Shown here: positions 25,548 to 36,020 of the stretch, one piece after another | Numbering within the stretch: the stretch's first letter is position 1 | How the letters are laid out: every line of letters begins with the position of its first letter | Source of the DNA: a bacterium | GTDB taxonomy: Bacteria > UBP6 > UBA1177 | Assembly (NCBI GenBank): GCA_016290135.1 | Contig: JAEESW010000001.1 | Coordinates: 119,565 to 183,564 of the forward strand | Direction of reading: 5' to 3' | Length of the DNA: 64,000 nucleotides | Made by a program: the position numbers and the translations under genes | The notes under the pieces: generated by a model | Database searches by the model: none | What the model was told of the DNA's origin: nothing | Seen by the model: the letters and a program-made list of their open reading frames with translations, nothing else

Positions 25548-27731
25548 TTGAGAGCAGTCAGGATTTCTATCGCCGCAATTATTTTTATGATTTTTTTCGT
25601 CTGGGCTTTTGCGGGCGGTTTTGACTCTCTTTTTCTTTTTCATCTTCCGGTTATGGCTCTCCTTTTTCTTGTCTCGTCCGCTGTTTTTGCCTTTGTTCCG
25701 GCTGAAAAACTTGCTTCCGTGCTGGAAAAGGCGGTGCCTTACCGCTATTACATTTTTCCGCTAATCACTTTTTTTCTTTCGCTTGCCGTGTCGCACTTCA
25801 TTTTCAGCGGTCTGCCGCATGTCCCGGACGAAGTGAACTACAAATATCTGGCCGATGCGCTTCTTGACGGCCGGATAACGACACCGCTGCACCCGCACTA
25901 TGAGTTTTTTCATATTTTGTATGCGAACCCGACGTTATCGGGTACTTATTCGATCTATCAGATCGGCTTTTCGGTTTTTCTTGCGCCTTTTGTCTTCCTT
26001 GGAGTGCCGTTTTTGTGCAATCCGCTCCTTACGGCCGCCGCTGTTTTTCTGACTGGAAAGATCGCGGAGGAGTTCTATGGAAAAACAGTCGCCGCTCTCG
26101 CGATGGGGCTTGCCTCGCTCTCGTTTTTCACAGTGCTTATGGGCGGAACGTGGATGGCGCATTCTTTCTGTGCAGTATGCACGCTCGGATCTTTTTATTT
26201 AGCACTCCTTTCAGTCAAGGCGCACGGAGCGAAGAGAGCGGCTTTTTCCGCAATCTCAGCCCTCTTCATTTCGTTTCTGATGCTGATACGTCCGCAGAAC
26301 GCCCTTTTTGCGCTCTTGTTTGTTTTGGCGTATCTCTTTGTTTTTATTGATAAAAAATCGTTTTTTAAAGTTGTGCCCGTTATGGGTTTCGTCATTTCCG
26401 TGTTTTTGGTCATGCTGATCGCCTCCAACTATGCGGTGAGCGGAAAGATCACCGAATTTAAGCACGAAAAATACTGGAATATCGAAGAACCCGTTGATGA
26501 CTGCATGGGGCTCGGACTCGGCAAAGGGTGCAAGTTCGGGACTTACTACGAGATGCCCGACGGCGGTCTGACAGTTCCGCTTGCTTTCGGGATAACTAGG
26601 GCAAGGCTCGGATCATTCGTCCCGGTCTTTGCATTCACCCCTTTTATCTTTATCTTTCTCATGCTTGCGTTCATATTCGCCGGTGATGCTCACGAATTTA
26701 AGAAAAGTCTGATGCTTTTAAGCGGATATCTGGTGTTTTTCATAGTCTATTTTTTCTATTACTACATAGATTTCGGCTACGGCGCGAGATATTATTACGA
26801 ATGTTCATTCTTTCTTTTTCCTTTGATCGCAAGAGGGATCGTATATGTGTATGAAAAATCGGAAACAGCCTTCTCAAGACCGTTTTTCAAGAACGCCCTC
26901 TTTGTTCCGGCGTTTCTCGCGGCAGCCCTGATCTTCCAGACTTTCCGGACTTTGCCAGCCGCCGTTTCGTATTATTCGGAAGGCGCATGGGCGGCCGACA
27001 GACTGCTTGAAAGGGCATTGAAAGAGAAAAATATCGAAGAAGGACTCTTCTTCATTGCCCCCGATTTTTTCTATGCAAGCGGCGCTGCGCGTATGGATCT
27101 TCACAGGATAGATGAAAACAGGCTGATCTTTGCCCACGATCTGGGATATGCTTCGAATCAGGCTCTGATGGATTACTACAAAAATAAAAAGGCCTATCTG
27201 GTCGTTTTCAATATAAACGGGAACGAACTGCCGGAGATCATCGGGTTGGACCGTGATCCGTCGGTCTCGCAGCTGACAGCTGAGGCGGAAGACAAGAGCT
27301 ACCCTCTGGACGGTGCTCCCGATTACTGCAACAAATTTCCGCAGTATCCTGATTTTGCCAACAAATATTCCGGTTTCACGCTTCCGGACGATATGGTCTC
27401 GGGGCGTGTCTTCTTTTTCTGCCGCTTTACCGAAGGATCGCAGTTCTACACTTTCGGAGAGTACTTCGAAAAAGAGGGGACCTACAAAGTCAGGATCACT
27501 TTCGCGGCGACTCCGGAAAGCGGAGGATTTTACTTTGAGACAGGTGATTTCAGCAGAAAGATAGCCCTTTATTCGGAAGAGAGACATCTTGATACCGCGG
27601 AATTCGATGTTTTTTTCGAAAAAGGGATGAATTTCATAAAACTTTCGCCCGATTTTGAAGGCAGACCGGAATATTTCATTATTGACAAATTTGAATTTTT
27701 CCCACTGGAGCAGCTTGAGGCAGCCAAATGA
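25548..27731 (+). CDS. GT-C-like membrane glycosyltransferase, paralogue 1
   Basis: Polytopic membrane protein of 727 residues. About 11 transmembrane segments (to about residue 480) precede an extracytoplasmic domain of about 250 residues that looks beta-rich. The first extracytoplasmic loop has PDEVNY near 92, in the place where ArnT/PMT-type GT-C enzymes keep acidic catalytic residues. Such enzymes transfer sugars from polyprenyl-phosphate carriers to lipid or protein acceptors; here donor and acceptor are unknown. The start is TTG 25548 by default, since no ATG or GTG with a ribosome site is available until residue 14. The second paralogue overlaps it by ATGA. Confidence 0.7.
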   Translation: MRAVRISIAAIIFMIFFVWAFAGGFDSLFLFHLPVMALLFLVSSAVFAFVPAEKLASVLEKAVPYRYYIFPLITFFLSLAVSHFIFSGLPHVPDEVNYKYLADALLDGRITTPLHPHYEFFHILYANPTLSGTYSIYQIGFSVFLAPFVFLGVPFLCNPLLTAAAVFLTGKIAEEFYGKTVAALAMGLASLSFFTVLMGGTWMAHSFCAVCTLGSFYLALLSVKAHGAKRAAFSAISALFISFLMLIRPQNALFALLFVLAYLFVFIDKKSFFKVVPVMGFVISVFLVMLIASNYAVSGKITEFKHEKYWNIEEPVDDCMGLGLGKGCKFGTYYEMPDGGLTVPLAFGITRARLGSFVPVFAFTPFIFIFLMLAFIFAGDAHEFKKSLMLLSGYLVFFIVYFFYYYIDFGYGARYYYECSFFLFPLIARGIVYVYEKSETAFSRPFFKNALFVPAFLAAALIFQTFRTLPAAVSYYSEGAWAADRLLERALKEKNIEEGLFFIAPDFFYASGAARMDLHRIDENRLIFAHDLGYASNQALMDYYKNKKAYLVVFNINGNELPEIIGLDRDPSVSQLTAEAEDKSYPLDGAPDYCNKFPQYPDFANKYSGFTLPDDMVSGRVFFFCRFTEGSQFYTFGEYFEKEGTYKVRITFAATPESGGFYFETGDFSRKIALYSEERHLDTAEFDVFFEKGMNFIKLSPDFEGRPEYFIIDKFEFFPLEQLEAAK

Positions 27732-29926
27732 ACAGAATAGTGAAGTCGTTGATCCTGATAGTGACGGTATTTGTGTTTTTTTTCTGGGCTACATTCGGAA
27801 ATATTTTTCTTCCGCTTGCCCTCTTTTTTCCGACATTCCATGTTTTCTTTATCCTGTTCGCCGCACTTTTTGCGTTTCTTTTCAAAAAATATGATCTCTC
27901 TGTCATAGACCTGAAGTTCGGCAGATCTCCGTTTTTCGTCCTTCCGGCTACAGCCTTTGTCATTTCTCTCGTTATCGCATTTCTGTTTTTTCAGGGCATT
28001 CCGCACATCCAGGACAGCGTGAACTATCTTGTCATGGCGGAGAATTTTGTCGCGGGAAGGCTTCACAGCAGGATGCCGGAACACTACGAATTTTTTCAGT
28101 ATGCCTACATGATCCCTGACGGGGAAAAACTCTATTCTGTCTTTCTGCCGGGATTTTCGTTTTTTCTCATCCCTTTCGTCATGCTTGGCATCCCGGTCGT
28201 TGTCAATCCGCTTCTGACCGCGCTCAACGTTTTTCTTACCGGAAAGATCGCGGAAAAGCTTTTTGACAGGAAGATCGCCGTCATCACGATGTTTTTCATG
28301 CTTTTTTCAGTATTTTTCATAGTTATGGGCGGAACATGGATGGCGCACTCGTTCTGCATGACGCTGACACTTTCCGCGATTTTGTCTTACCTCGGCATGA
28401 TAGAGAAAAGATCGGTCAGGTTTCCGGCGATACTCGGTATATCTCTTGGATGGCTCGCATGGACGAGACCGCAGAACACGCTTTTTGCCGGCATCCCGCT
28501 GATAGCGCACTACGGCTATACGATCCTCAGGAAACGTGATCCCCGCATTTTTGCCGAAGCTCTGAAAAAAGGGGCCGTATCGCTGCTTTTTTTCGCTCCG
28601 TTCCTTGCTTCACTGCTTTACTACAATTCGATCTACACGGGAGATCCGCTGATCTTCAAGCAGGACCTCTTTTTCAACTACAGCGAGCCCCGCAGTTTCT
28701 GCCACAGGTTCGGGCTCGGGACAGGCTGTCCGCGTTCAAACTGGATAGAGCTGCCGCTGGAAGGACTTACTTTTACGCATGCGCTCCTTGTTTCATACCG
28801 CAGACTCTCATCGCTCATAATGAATCTTTTCCTCCATCCTCTGACTTTGATCCTCATTCCGTTCGCTTTTATTTTTACCAGAAACAGAAAGGATTTCAGC
28901 AACCTCCTCTTTTTGTTCTCGATATTTTTTGTAAGTCTCGCGGGATATTTTTTCTTTTATTTCGACGGGAATGTTTTCGGACCGCGTTATCTCTATGAAA
29001 CATCGTTTTTGCTGCTTATAATCATGGCATACTCGTCAAACATGATACTTGAGGGCGGCTTTGTCAGAGCCAAAACAGATAAGATATTGAAAATAATGAT
29101 GTTTTCTTTGATGGCTGCCGGAGTTATGTATCAGACGGTCTATGTTTTTCCCGCATTGAAAAGCAGTTATGAAAAAAGTTTCTGGAACATCAGTGCCGAT
29201 CTCAAAAAAACTCTCGATGCCAAAGGGATAACGGAGGGAGTGGTCTTTATTGCGCCGCCCACGATGTACGGATCGGGCTACGCGCTCATGGATTTCACCC
29301 GTTTTGAAAATAACAGGATAATCTATGTCAGGGATCTCGGGGAAAAGCAGAACAAACGGATAATGTTCGAATATCCGGGCAAAAAATATTACTGGGCGCT
29401 TTTCGAAAAAATGGAGCACAACTCGAAGCCGCCGGTGATTTCTGAACTTGCGCCGCAGGTCGATACCGGAGAGATCCATGTCGAGCTGGAGAGCAAATTC
29501 TATCCGCTGACAGGGAGTCCTGATTACTGCAATACATTCCCGGAAAGATCCTACCTTGATGTCTATCTGGAGATGACGCCCCCTTACGAATATCTTCTGC
29601 CGTATCAGTTCACGATGTTTTGCAGATTTGTAAATACTGAACAATACTATGATTTCAAGCAAAAAGTGAACAAGAGCGGAGAATATACGCTCCATGTCAA
29701 CGGTATTCAAGGGAAAGAGATGGGGAATTTCGACATTCTGATCGACGGCGTAAAGGCTGCTGAACTTAATTTCCATACCCCGACTAAAAAGATGACCGAT
29801 ATCCAGTTCAAAGTGCGTCTTGAAAAAGGACTGCGCGATTTCAGGATAGTTCCGCGGGAACTTGTCAGCAAGTACAACTACTTCATGATCGATTCGATTG
29901 ATTTCGTGCCGGAAAAACTCGACTGA
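27728..29926 (+). CDS. GT-C-like membrane glycosyltransferase, paralogue 2
   Basis: Tandem paralogue of the preceding gene, 732 residues, with the same plan of about 11 membrane segments and a C-terminal beta-rich domain. Shared motifs include VNPLLTA.NVFLTGKIAE, MGGTWMAHSFC, RPQN and PDYCN. In the first loop it reads QDSVNY where the paralogue has PDEVNY, so one of the two candidate catalytic acids is replaced by Ser. The two may act as a heteromeric pair or on different acceptors. It starts with ATG inside the preceding gene's stop region (ATGA). I class it as GT-C-like by fold and motif resemblance only. Confidence 0.7.
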   Translation: MNRIVKSLILIVTVFVFFFWATFGNIFLPLALFFPTFHVFFILFAALFAFLFKKYDLSVIDLKFGRSPFFVLPATAFVISLVIAFLFFQGIPHIQDSVNYLVMAENFVAGRLHSRMPEHYEFFQYAYMIPDGEKLYSVFLPGFSFFLIPFVMLGIPVVVNPLLTALNVFLTGKIAEKLFDRKIAVITMFFMLFSVFFIVMGGTWMAHSFCMTLTLSAILSYLGMIEKRSVRFPAILGISLGWLAWTRPQNTLFAGIPLIAHYGYTILRKRDPRIFAEALKKGAVSLLFFAPFLASLLYYNSIYTGDPLIFKQDLFFNYSEPRSFCHRFGLGTGCPRSNWIELPLEGLTFTHALLVSYRRLSSLIMNLFLHPLTLILIPFAFIFTRNRKDFSNLLFLFSIFFVSLAGYFFFYFDGNVFGPRYLYETSFLLLIIMAYSSNMILEGGFVRAKTDKILKIMMFSLMAAGVMYQTVYVFPALKSSYEKSFWNISADLKKTLDAKGITEGVVFIAPPTMYGSGYALMDFTRFENNRIIYVRDLGEKQNKRIMFEYPGKKYYWALFEKMEHNSKPPVISELAPQVDTGEIHVELESKFYPLTGSPDYCNTFPERSYLDVYLEMTPPYEYLLPYQFTMFCRFVNTEQYYDFKQKVNKSGEYTLHVNGIQGKEMGNFDILIDGVKAAELNFHTPTKKMTDIQFKVRLEKGLRDFRIVPRELVSKYNYFMIDSIDFVPEKLD

Positions 29927-30045
29927 CGGCTCCTGCCGGGAATGTTTTGACGTTTCTGCTTCCTTATTCTTGTTTTCCTGTGAAAAATCCCTAAACTATG
30001 CAGGCTCTTTTAACCTTTTATCAATATTTTCCAGAGGAGAAAGCT

Positions 30046-31695
30046 ATGCAGAAAAAAACCGTACCGCCGAAAGGCAAAAGTCAGACAAAGTATATTTTCA
30101 TCACGGGCGGAGTCGTGAGTTCCTTAGGCAAAGGGATAACTTCGGCTTCTCTCGCGCTCATTCTGAAAAGCCGCGGATACAAGGTTTTCATGCAGAAACT
30201 CGACCCATATCTCAACGTCGATCCCGGCACGATGAGTCCGTATCAGCACGGAGAAGTTTTCGTCACTGATGACGGCTACGAAACAGATCTCGATCTCGGC
30301 CACTACGAACGTTTTGCTGGCGTCCACTGCACGAAGGCTTCAAGCTACACTTCAGGCAGGATATACTCGTCTGTCATCGCGAAGGAGCGCGCCGGAAAAT
30401 ATTTAGGCGGCACAGTTCAGGTGGTTCCCCACATCACGAACGAGATCAAAGACGCGTTCCGCTCGGCTGCTGAAAGCGGTGCCGACATAGTTCTCTGCGA
30501 GATCGGCGGAGTTGCGGGCGACATCGAATCTCTTCCTTTTCTTGAGGCTGCGCGTCAGTTCCGTTTTGAAGTGGGTTCTGAAAACAGCTGCTTCGTCCAC
30601 CTCACGCTCGTCCCTTACCTCAAAGCTGCCGGCGAACTCAAGACCAAGCCTTCGCAGCATTCGGTAGCCGAGCTCAGAAACATCGGTATCATCCCGGATG
30701 TCCTTGTGTGCCGCACCGAAATGACGATCCCGAAAGAGCATCTCGAAAAACTCGCCCTTTTCTGCAACGTCCGCAAAGAGTGCGTAATAGAGGAAAAGGA
30801 CGTCACAGACTCGGTATATTCGGTCCCGCGCGAACTTTTGAAACAGCAACTCGACCTCAGGATCCTTGAACAGCTCCGTCTCCCGATCAAACCTGTCATC
30901 CACACTGAATGGGACACTCTTGTCCGCAAGGCGACAAAGCCGAAATACGAATGCACGATCGCGCTCGTCGGCAAATATATCGCGATCAGAGACGCCTACA
31001 AATCGGTCCACGAGGCGCTTCAGCACGCAGGAATGGCGAACAACGCGAAAGTTCATGTGGAATGTATCGAGGCGGAAGATCTCGAAAAGAACAGAAACAT
31101 CCTCAAAAAGGCTGACGGCATCCTGATCCCCGGCGGCTTCGGCACACGCGGCGTGAACGGCAAGTGCATCGCGATAAAATATGCCCGTGAAAACAAAGTC
31201 CCGCTTCTCGGGATCTGTCTCGGGATGCAGTGCTGCGTCATCGAATACGCAAGGAACGTTCTCGGCTGGAAAGATGCGAACTCGACCGAATTCGACGCAA
31301 AGACGAAGCACCCTGTCATCGATCTCATGGAGGAACAGAAGAATGTGACCGAAAAAGGCGGCACGATGAGGCTCGGCGCATATCCGTGCAACCTGAAAAA
31401 AGGTTCGGTCGCGGCAAAACTCTACAAGAGTGAATCGATAAGCGAACGCCACCGCCACCGCTATGAATTCAACTACGTGAGCAGATTCCGCGAAGAACTC
31501 GAAAAAGCAGGGCTCAAAATCGTCGGAACTTCGCCGGACGGCAGACTTGTCGAAATGATCGAACTCGATGATCACCCCTATTTCGAGGCCTGCCAGTTCC
31601 ATCCTGAGTTCAAAAGCAGACCGACAGAGCCGCATCCGCTTTTCAACGGTCTTGTGAAGGCTGCCCTTGCAAAGAAAAACGGAAAGGGAAAATGA
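30046..31695 (+). CDS. pyrG: CTP synthase
   Basis: Makes CTP from UTP, ATP and glutamine. It has 549 residues, close to the usual 545. The synthase domain has [17 protein letters not shown] near the N-terminus and [20 protein letters not shown]. The glutamine amidotransferase domain has the nucleophile Cys near residue 390 (LGICLGMQ) and the His/Glu pair in FHPEFKSRP. The ATG at 30046 is supported by GAGGAG just upstream; an in-frame ATG at 29998 would add 16 residues not typical of the family. A weak promoter TTGTTT / TAAACT (29970-29997, 16 bp apart) precedes it. Confidence 0.96.
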   Translation: MQKKTVPPKGKSQTKYIFITGGVVSSLGKGITSASLALILKSRGYKVFMQKLDPYLNVDPGTMSPYQHGEVFVTDDGYETDLDLGHYERFAGVHCTKASSYTSGRIYSSVIAKERAGKYLGGTVQVVPHITNEIKDAFRSAAESGADIVLCEIGGVAGDIESLPFLEAARQFRFEVGSENSCFVHLTLVPYLKAAGELKTKPSQHSVAELRNIGIIPDVLVCRTEMTIPKEHLEKLALFCNVRKECVIEEKDVTDSVYSVPRELLKQQLDLRILEQLRLPIKPVIHTEWDTLVRKATKPKYECTIALVGKYIAIRDAYKSVHEALQHAGMANNAKVHVECIEAEDLEKNRNILKKADGILIPGGFGTRGVNGKCIAIKYARENKVPLLGICLGMQCCVIEYARNVLGWKDANSTEFDAKTKHPVIDLMEEQKNVTEKGGTMRLGAYPCNLKKGSVAAKLYKSESISERHRHRYEFNYVSRFREELEKAGLKIVGTSPDGRLVEMIELDDHPYFEACQFHPEFKSRPTEPHPLFNGLVKAALAKKNGKGK

Positions 31696-31731
31696 TCGGG
31701 AAGATCTAAACCCCGTCTCTGCAATATTCAT

Positions 31732-31759
31732 TTGATTTTTTTATATTTATAACTATATT
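31732..31759 (+). promoter_or_regulatory. candidate promoter for the zinc-ribbon-secA pair
   Basis: TTGATT (31732-31737) and TATATT (31754-31759) are 16 bp apart in an AT-rich gap after pyrG, 29 nt before the ATG at 31789. Confidence 0.45.
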
Positions 31760-31788
31760 TTCGCGTTTTGTTGTTTTTGGAGGAAAAT

Positions 31789-32091
31789 ATGGCTGTTTAC
31801 ATCTGTCACAACTGCAAAAAATCGCTTGACGACGAACTTGAAGATATCCGCGGAAAAGTCGGCAGACAGGATGTTTGCCCGTTCTGCTACTCCGATCTTC
31901 ACTGCTGCCTTAACTGTCGTTTCCACGACGAGAACTACACCAACGAATGCCGTGAGGACTCGCGTTCCTTCATCCGTGAAAGGGACAAGGCAAACTTCTG
32001 CGCTTCGTTTGAATTCATCAAGAACGAAGGAGAGGACGGCAGCGAGGAGATCGAGGCAAAAACACAGCTGAGCGACCTTTTCAAATTTTAG
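31789..32091 (+). CDS. small Cys-rich zinc-ribbon protein
   Basis: Cytoplasmic protein of 100 residues. Cysteines come in pairs: CHNC near the N-terminus, CPFC, CCLNC and later single Cys in NECRED and NFCASFEF. This resembles short zinc-ribbon proteins found in deltaproteobacteria, whose second half reads like a treble-clef or Fe-S type site (CRF.DE..TNECRE...DKANFC..F). Function is unknown. The ATG at 31789 has GGAGG at the right distance; an upstream TTG adds seven residues only. It is followed by secA after 29 bp and probably shares its transcript. Confidence 0.75.
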   Translation: MAVYICHNCKKSLDDELEDIRGKVGRQDVCPFCYSDLHCCLNCRFHDENYTNECREDSRSFIRERDKANFCASFEFIKNEGEDGSEEIEAKTQLSDLFKF

Positions 32092-32120
32092 TTTTTCAAT
32101 AAATATTCGGGAGTTCCGAT

Positions 32121-34853
32121 ATGTTCAAATACTTGTTCAAAAAGATCTTCGGCACTGAAAACGACCGTTTTTTGAAGTCTATCAGGCCGACGATCGCGCA
32201 GATCAACAGTTTTGAAGATTCGCTGAAAAACCTTTCCGATGCGGATCTTGCTGCCAAGACAGCCGATTTCAAACAGAGGATCGCAAACGGCGAATCTCTT
32301 GATTCCGTACTTCCTGAGGCTTTTGCGGTCGTCAGAGAAGCCGGCAAACGCGTTCTCGGAATGAGACACTACGACGTTCAGCTGGTCGGCGGCATAGTTC
32401 TCCACAAAGGAAGGATCGCCGAGATGAAGACCGGTGAAGGCAAAACACTTGTCGCGACTCTTCCGATGTATCTCAACGCTCTGGAAGGACGCGGCGCACA
32501 CCTTGTCACTGTCAACGACTACCTTGCAGCCCGCGACGCAGAATGGATGGGAAGGATCTACAGATTTCTCGGACTTTCAGTCGGAACTATCCTCAACGGA
32601 ATGAACACGAAAGAGCGCAGAGTCGCATACAACAGCGATATAACATACGGCACGAACAGCGAATTCGGCTTCGACTACCTGCGTGACAACATGAAATACG
32701 ACATAAACAACTATGTCCAGCGCGATCTTCGCTATGCGATCGTTGACGAGGTCGACTCGATCCTTATCGATGAGGCCAGGACGCCGCTCATCATTTCAGG
32801 TCCGAGCGACGAGAGCACCGATCTTTATGTCAAAGTCAACGCAGTCGTCAGGACACTCAAGGAAGACGAGCACTTCACGAAGGATGAAAAGGCGAAAAAC
32901 GCGATACTCACCCAGGAAGGAATCTACAGAGTCGAAAATCTTCTCGGCGTCACGAACCTTTACGCGCCGGAAAACCTCGAGCTCGTCCACCACGTCCAGC
33001 AGGCTCTGAAGGCGAATTTCATGTTCCATCTGGATGTCGATTATGTCGTCAAGAACATCGACGGCGTCGACAAAGTCATGATCGTTGACGAATTTACCGG
33101 CCGACTCATGGAGGGAAGGCGTTACAGCGACGGTCTCCATCAGGCTCTCGAAGCAAAGGAAGGTGTCAAAGTCGAGCGCGAGAACCAGACTCTGGCAACG
33201 ATCACATACCAGAATTTCTTCAGGATGTACGACAAACTTTCCGGTATGACCGGTACTGCCGATACCGAAGCGCGCGAATTCGCCGAGATCTACAACCTCG
33301 GAGTCACTGTAATTCCGACGAACAAGCCCGTTATCAGGCAGGATCTCCCAGATCAGATCTATAAAAACCAGGTCGCGAAAGAAAATGCAGTTGTCAGGGA
33401 AATTCTTGAAAAGAATGCGAAAGGGCAGCCGGTCCTTGTCGGTACCGTTTCGGTAGAAAAATCGGAAAGACTGAGCAACCTCCTCACAAAGCAGGGGATA
33501 AAGCACAATGTCCTCAACGCGAAATTCCACATGAAGGAGGCTGATGTCGTCGCTCAGGCCGGAAGAAAGGGGACGATCACGATCGCGACAAACATGGCGG
33601 GCCGTGGAACCGATATCGTTCTCGGCGGAAACCCCGAGAAGCTTGCAATGGCCGAAGCCGAGGCTGTGATGGAATTCGTCGACACCGAATCTCCCGAATT
33701 CAAAGAGATCCTTGCAAAATACGAAAAGATCTGCGCCGAAGAAAAGAAGGAAGTCCTTGCAGCAGGCGGTCTTCACATCGTCGGAACCGAGCGTCACGAA
33801 TCGAGGCGAATCGACAATCAGCTCAGAGGCCGAAGCGGCCGTCAGGGTGACCCGGGCTCCTCAAGATTCTTCCTCAGCCTCGAAGACGACCTCATGCGTA
33901 TTTTCGGAAGCGAGAGGCTTTCGGGCGTGATGTCGAGGCTCGGGCTTGAAGACGACCAGCCGATCGAGCACAAACTTATCTCGAAATCGATCGAAAACGC
34001 ACAGAAAAAGGTCGAAGCGCACAACTTCAGCATCCGTAAGAACGTCCTCGAATACGACGATGTCATGAACCAGCAGAGAAAGACGATCTACGCGCTGCGC
34101 CGCAGCATCCTGACGGGCGGAGAAGCGAACAAGCAGGTCATCTACTCGATGATAGAAGACATCGTCAACACGAATCTGCGCAACATAGTTCCGGAAAAAT
34201 CGACTCCCGACAGCTGGGATTACGCGATGGTCAAGGATTTCCTCGCAGGAACTATTGCCTACACCGAGGAAGCGAAGGCGGAACTCGACGAATCGATATT
34301 CGCAGACATCGTTGATCCTAACAACTATGCAGGTCACAAAAACGAGGCGGCTCTGACGCTGATGGCTCAGAAATGCTACGATTTCCTGCTTGAGCAGTAT
34401 GACAAAAAGATGGCGCAGTACGACAAGGAACTCAGCAACGAGATCGAACGCCACATCGTTCTCGAAGTCCTCGATATCTTCTGGAGACGCCACCTTCTCA
34501 GCATGGATCACCTGCGTGAAGGTATCGGGCTCCGCGGCTACGGCCAGAAAAACCCGAAACTTGAATACAAGCGCGAAGGCTTCGCGATGTTCCAGGATAT
34601 GATGTTCAACATCTACACCGAATCGGTGAAACGTCTCTTCTCGGTCCAGGTAGTAACTCAGGATGCGGTAGAGAAATTCGAGCAGAAGGAGCAGAAAAAA
34701 GAGGCTGAAGTCCAGAAAAACACAACTGCTCCGACGATCGAAAAAGAACCTTTGAAACGCACCGCTCCGAAAGTCGGAAGAAACGACCCGTGCCCGTGCG
34801 GAAGCGGCAAAAAATTCAAGCAGTGCTGCATGGGAAAAGGGATCTACGATTAG
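32121..34853 (+). CDS. secA: preprotein translocase ATPase SecA
   Basis: Motor ATPase of general protein secretion, 910 residues (E. coli 901). Walker A MKTGEGKT lies near residue 102, the DEVDS box follows ([14 protein letters not shown]), and NMAGRGTDI and [13 protein letters not shown] mark the second RecA domain. The C-terminus has the SecB/lipid-binding zinc motif [13 protein letters not shown]. The start is ATG 32121 with GGGAG upstream. It converges on the lipoprotein gene at 34857 with a 3-bp gap. Its neighbourhood of exported proteins is suggestive but secA location varies widely between genomes. Confidence 0.97.
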   Translation: MFKYLFKKIFGTENDRFLKSIRPTIAQINSFEDSLKNLSDADLAAKTADFKQRIANGESLDSVLPEAFAVVREAGKRVLGMRHYDVQLVGGIVLHKGRIAEMKTGEGKTLVATLPMYLNALEGRGAHLVTVNDYLAARDAEWMGRIYRFLGLSVGTILNGMNTKERRVAYNSDITYGTNSEFGFDYLRDNMKYDINNYVQRDLRYAIVDEVDSILIDEARTPLIISGPSDESTDLYVKVNAVVRTLKEDEHFTKDEKAKNAILTQEGIYRVENLLGVTNLYAPENLELVHHVQQALKANFMFHLDVDYVVKNIDGVDKVMIVDEFTGRLMEGRRYSDGLHQALEAKEGVKVERENQTLATITYQNFFRMYDKLSGMTGTADTEAREFAEIYNLGVTVIPTNKPVIRQDLPDQIYKNQVAKENAVVREILEKNAKGQPVLVGTVSVEKSERLSNLLTKQGIKHNVLNAKFHMKEADVVAQAGRKGTITIATNMAGRGTDIVLGGNPEKLAMAEAEAVMEFVDTESPEFKEILAKYEKICAEEKKEVLAAGGLHIVGTERHESRRIDNQLRGRSGRQGDPGSSRFFLSLEDDLMRIFGSERLSGVMSRLGLEDDQPIEHKLISKSIENAQKKVEAHNFSIRKNVLEYDDVMNQQRKTIYALRRSILTGGEANKQVIYSMIEDIVNTNLRNIVPEKSTPDSWDYAMVKDFLAGTIAYTEEAKAELDESIFADIVDPNNYAGHKNEAALTLMAQKCYDFLLEQYDKKMAQYDKELSNEIERHIVLEVLDIFWRRHLLSMDHLREGIGLRGYGQKNPKLEYKREGFAMFQDMMFNIYTESVKRLFSVQVVTQDAVEKFEQKEQKKEAEVQKNTTAPTIEKEPLKRTAPKVGRNDPCPCGSGKKFKQCCMGKGIYD

Positions 34854-34856
34854 ATC

Positions 34857-35954
34857 CTATTCCTCGTATTTGTTGTGCGGGACATCAGTGTTCGGATCGG
34901 CAAGATCGAAGATTTCGCCTTTGTCTGCTCTTTCAAGCAGAGTTTCACAGTCCATTGAGTCATCAACTTTTATCATCTGAAAAACTGTCTTTTCGGTATT
35001 CGTGACAGTCGTTTTCTGCATAGAGAGAGTCTTGTTCGGCGTGTCAGGGTGCGAGAACTGATCTTCCCACCACTCGATATTGCCTTCTATCCTGCCCTCT
35101 GCGACAAGTTTTCCTGTAACTATGTGGCTCAGTCTCTGGACATAGTACATATCTCCGTTTGCGAAGCCGTTGAAACCTACCGTAAAAGCAGGATGTCCGT
35201 CTTCATCGTGGTCAAAGATCCTCGGATCGTTTTTATCCGTGACCATAGGTTCGGTCGAAGGATCTTCCATCTTTGCACCGCGCAGTTCATAATCTTTGTT
35301 GAGCCTGAAAGTGTATCCTCCGTCAGCTTTTCCGATCTCAAGATAAGGCACATTTTCCTGTCCCGGTATATCTTTCGGTTTCCAGTGGAAGAAAACAGTG
35401 TTCAGTTTGGAAAAAGGCTCGTTGAAATGGACTACGCCGAATGTCAGGGCATTGTCTCCTGTCCGGTTGTCGGTGCGGCAGATCCGGTCTCCTTTTTTGA
35501 AAAAATCAAATTCACCCTTCTCGTTTTTTCTGATCTCAACAACGAGGTAACGCATTGTTACGCTCGGGACATTTTTTGCCACGGCTGCACTTGACTGTGA
35601 TCTGAAAATGATCTTCTGCGCCCATGTCCCGGCAAAATTTGATTCGATCTCCTCTTCAGTGACGGGATCTTCAGAAACATTTTCACCGGGGGTCTCAGTT
35701 TCATCACTGTCGGGCGTTTCAGTTTCAGTCACTTCCTCAGCTTCGTCCGGCTCCTCGTTTCCGTTGTCAGGAACAGTTGTCTCTTCATCAGGAGCAGCCG
35801 CTTCGTCATTTTTTTCACCTGTTTCATCATCGCTTGTTTCGGCATTGCCGTCATCAGAGCCATTTTCTGTTTCCTTTCCGCCTTCGTTACCCCCGCATGA
35901 AATGAGGAAGATCAAAAAACAAAATACAAAACCCAAAATCAAAAACTTTTTCAT
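34857..35954 (-). CDS. lipoprotein, paralogue of the 36021 gene
   Basis: Lipoprotein of 365 residues (lipobox LISC, Cys20). An acidic Thr/Pro/Glu linker fills about 21-115. A C-terminal domain of about 240 residues includes CRTDNRTG, NTVFFHWKP, LNKDYELRGA and IFDHDEDGHPAF. This domain is shared with the next upstream gene at clear sequence identity, so the two arose by duplication. Their linkers differ completely in sequence while keeping the same acidic character. GGAGA precedes the ATG. The hairpin at 35977-36000 probably separates it from the upstream transcription unit, so some expression is read-through or its own. I do not recognise the domain. Confidence 0.75.
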   Translation of the reverse strand: MKKFLILGFVFCFLIFLISCGGNEGGKETENGSDDGNAETSDDETGEKNDEAAAPDEETTVPDNGNEEPDEAEEVTETETPDSDETETPGENVSEDPVTEEEIESNFAGTWAQKIIFRSQSSAAVAKNVPSVTMRYLVVEIRKNEKGEFDFFKKGDRICRTDNRTGDNALTFGVVHFNEPFSKLNTVFFHWKPKDIPGQENVPYLEIGKADGGYTFRLNKDYELRGAKMEDPSTEPMVTDKNDPRIFDHDEDGHPAFTVGFNGFANGDMYYVQRLSHIVTGKLVAEGRIEGNIEWWEDQFSHPDTPNKTLSMQKTTVTNTEKTVFQMIKVDDSMDCETLLERADKGEIFDLADPNTDVPHNKYEE

Positions 35955-35976
35955 TCAAATCTCCATAATGAATTGT

Positions 35977-36000
35977 AAAAAAGCCCCTCTGAGAGGGGCT
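35977..36000 (-). terminator. intrinsic terminator after the 36021 lipoprotein gene
   Basis: AGCCCCT and AGGGGCT form a GC-rich stem with a 5-nt loop. On the minus strand it is followed by six T. It lies 21 bp past the stop of the upstream lipoprotein gene and before its paralogue. Confidence 0.85.
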
Positions 36001-36020
36001 GAAGTCAGAAGATCAACGGA

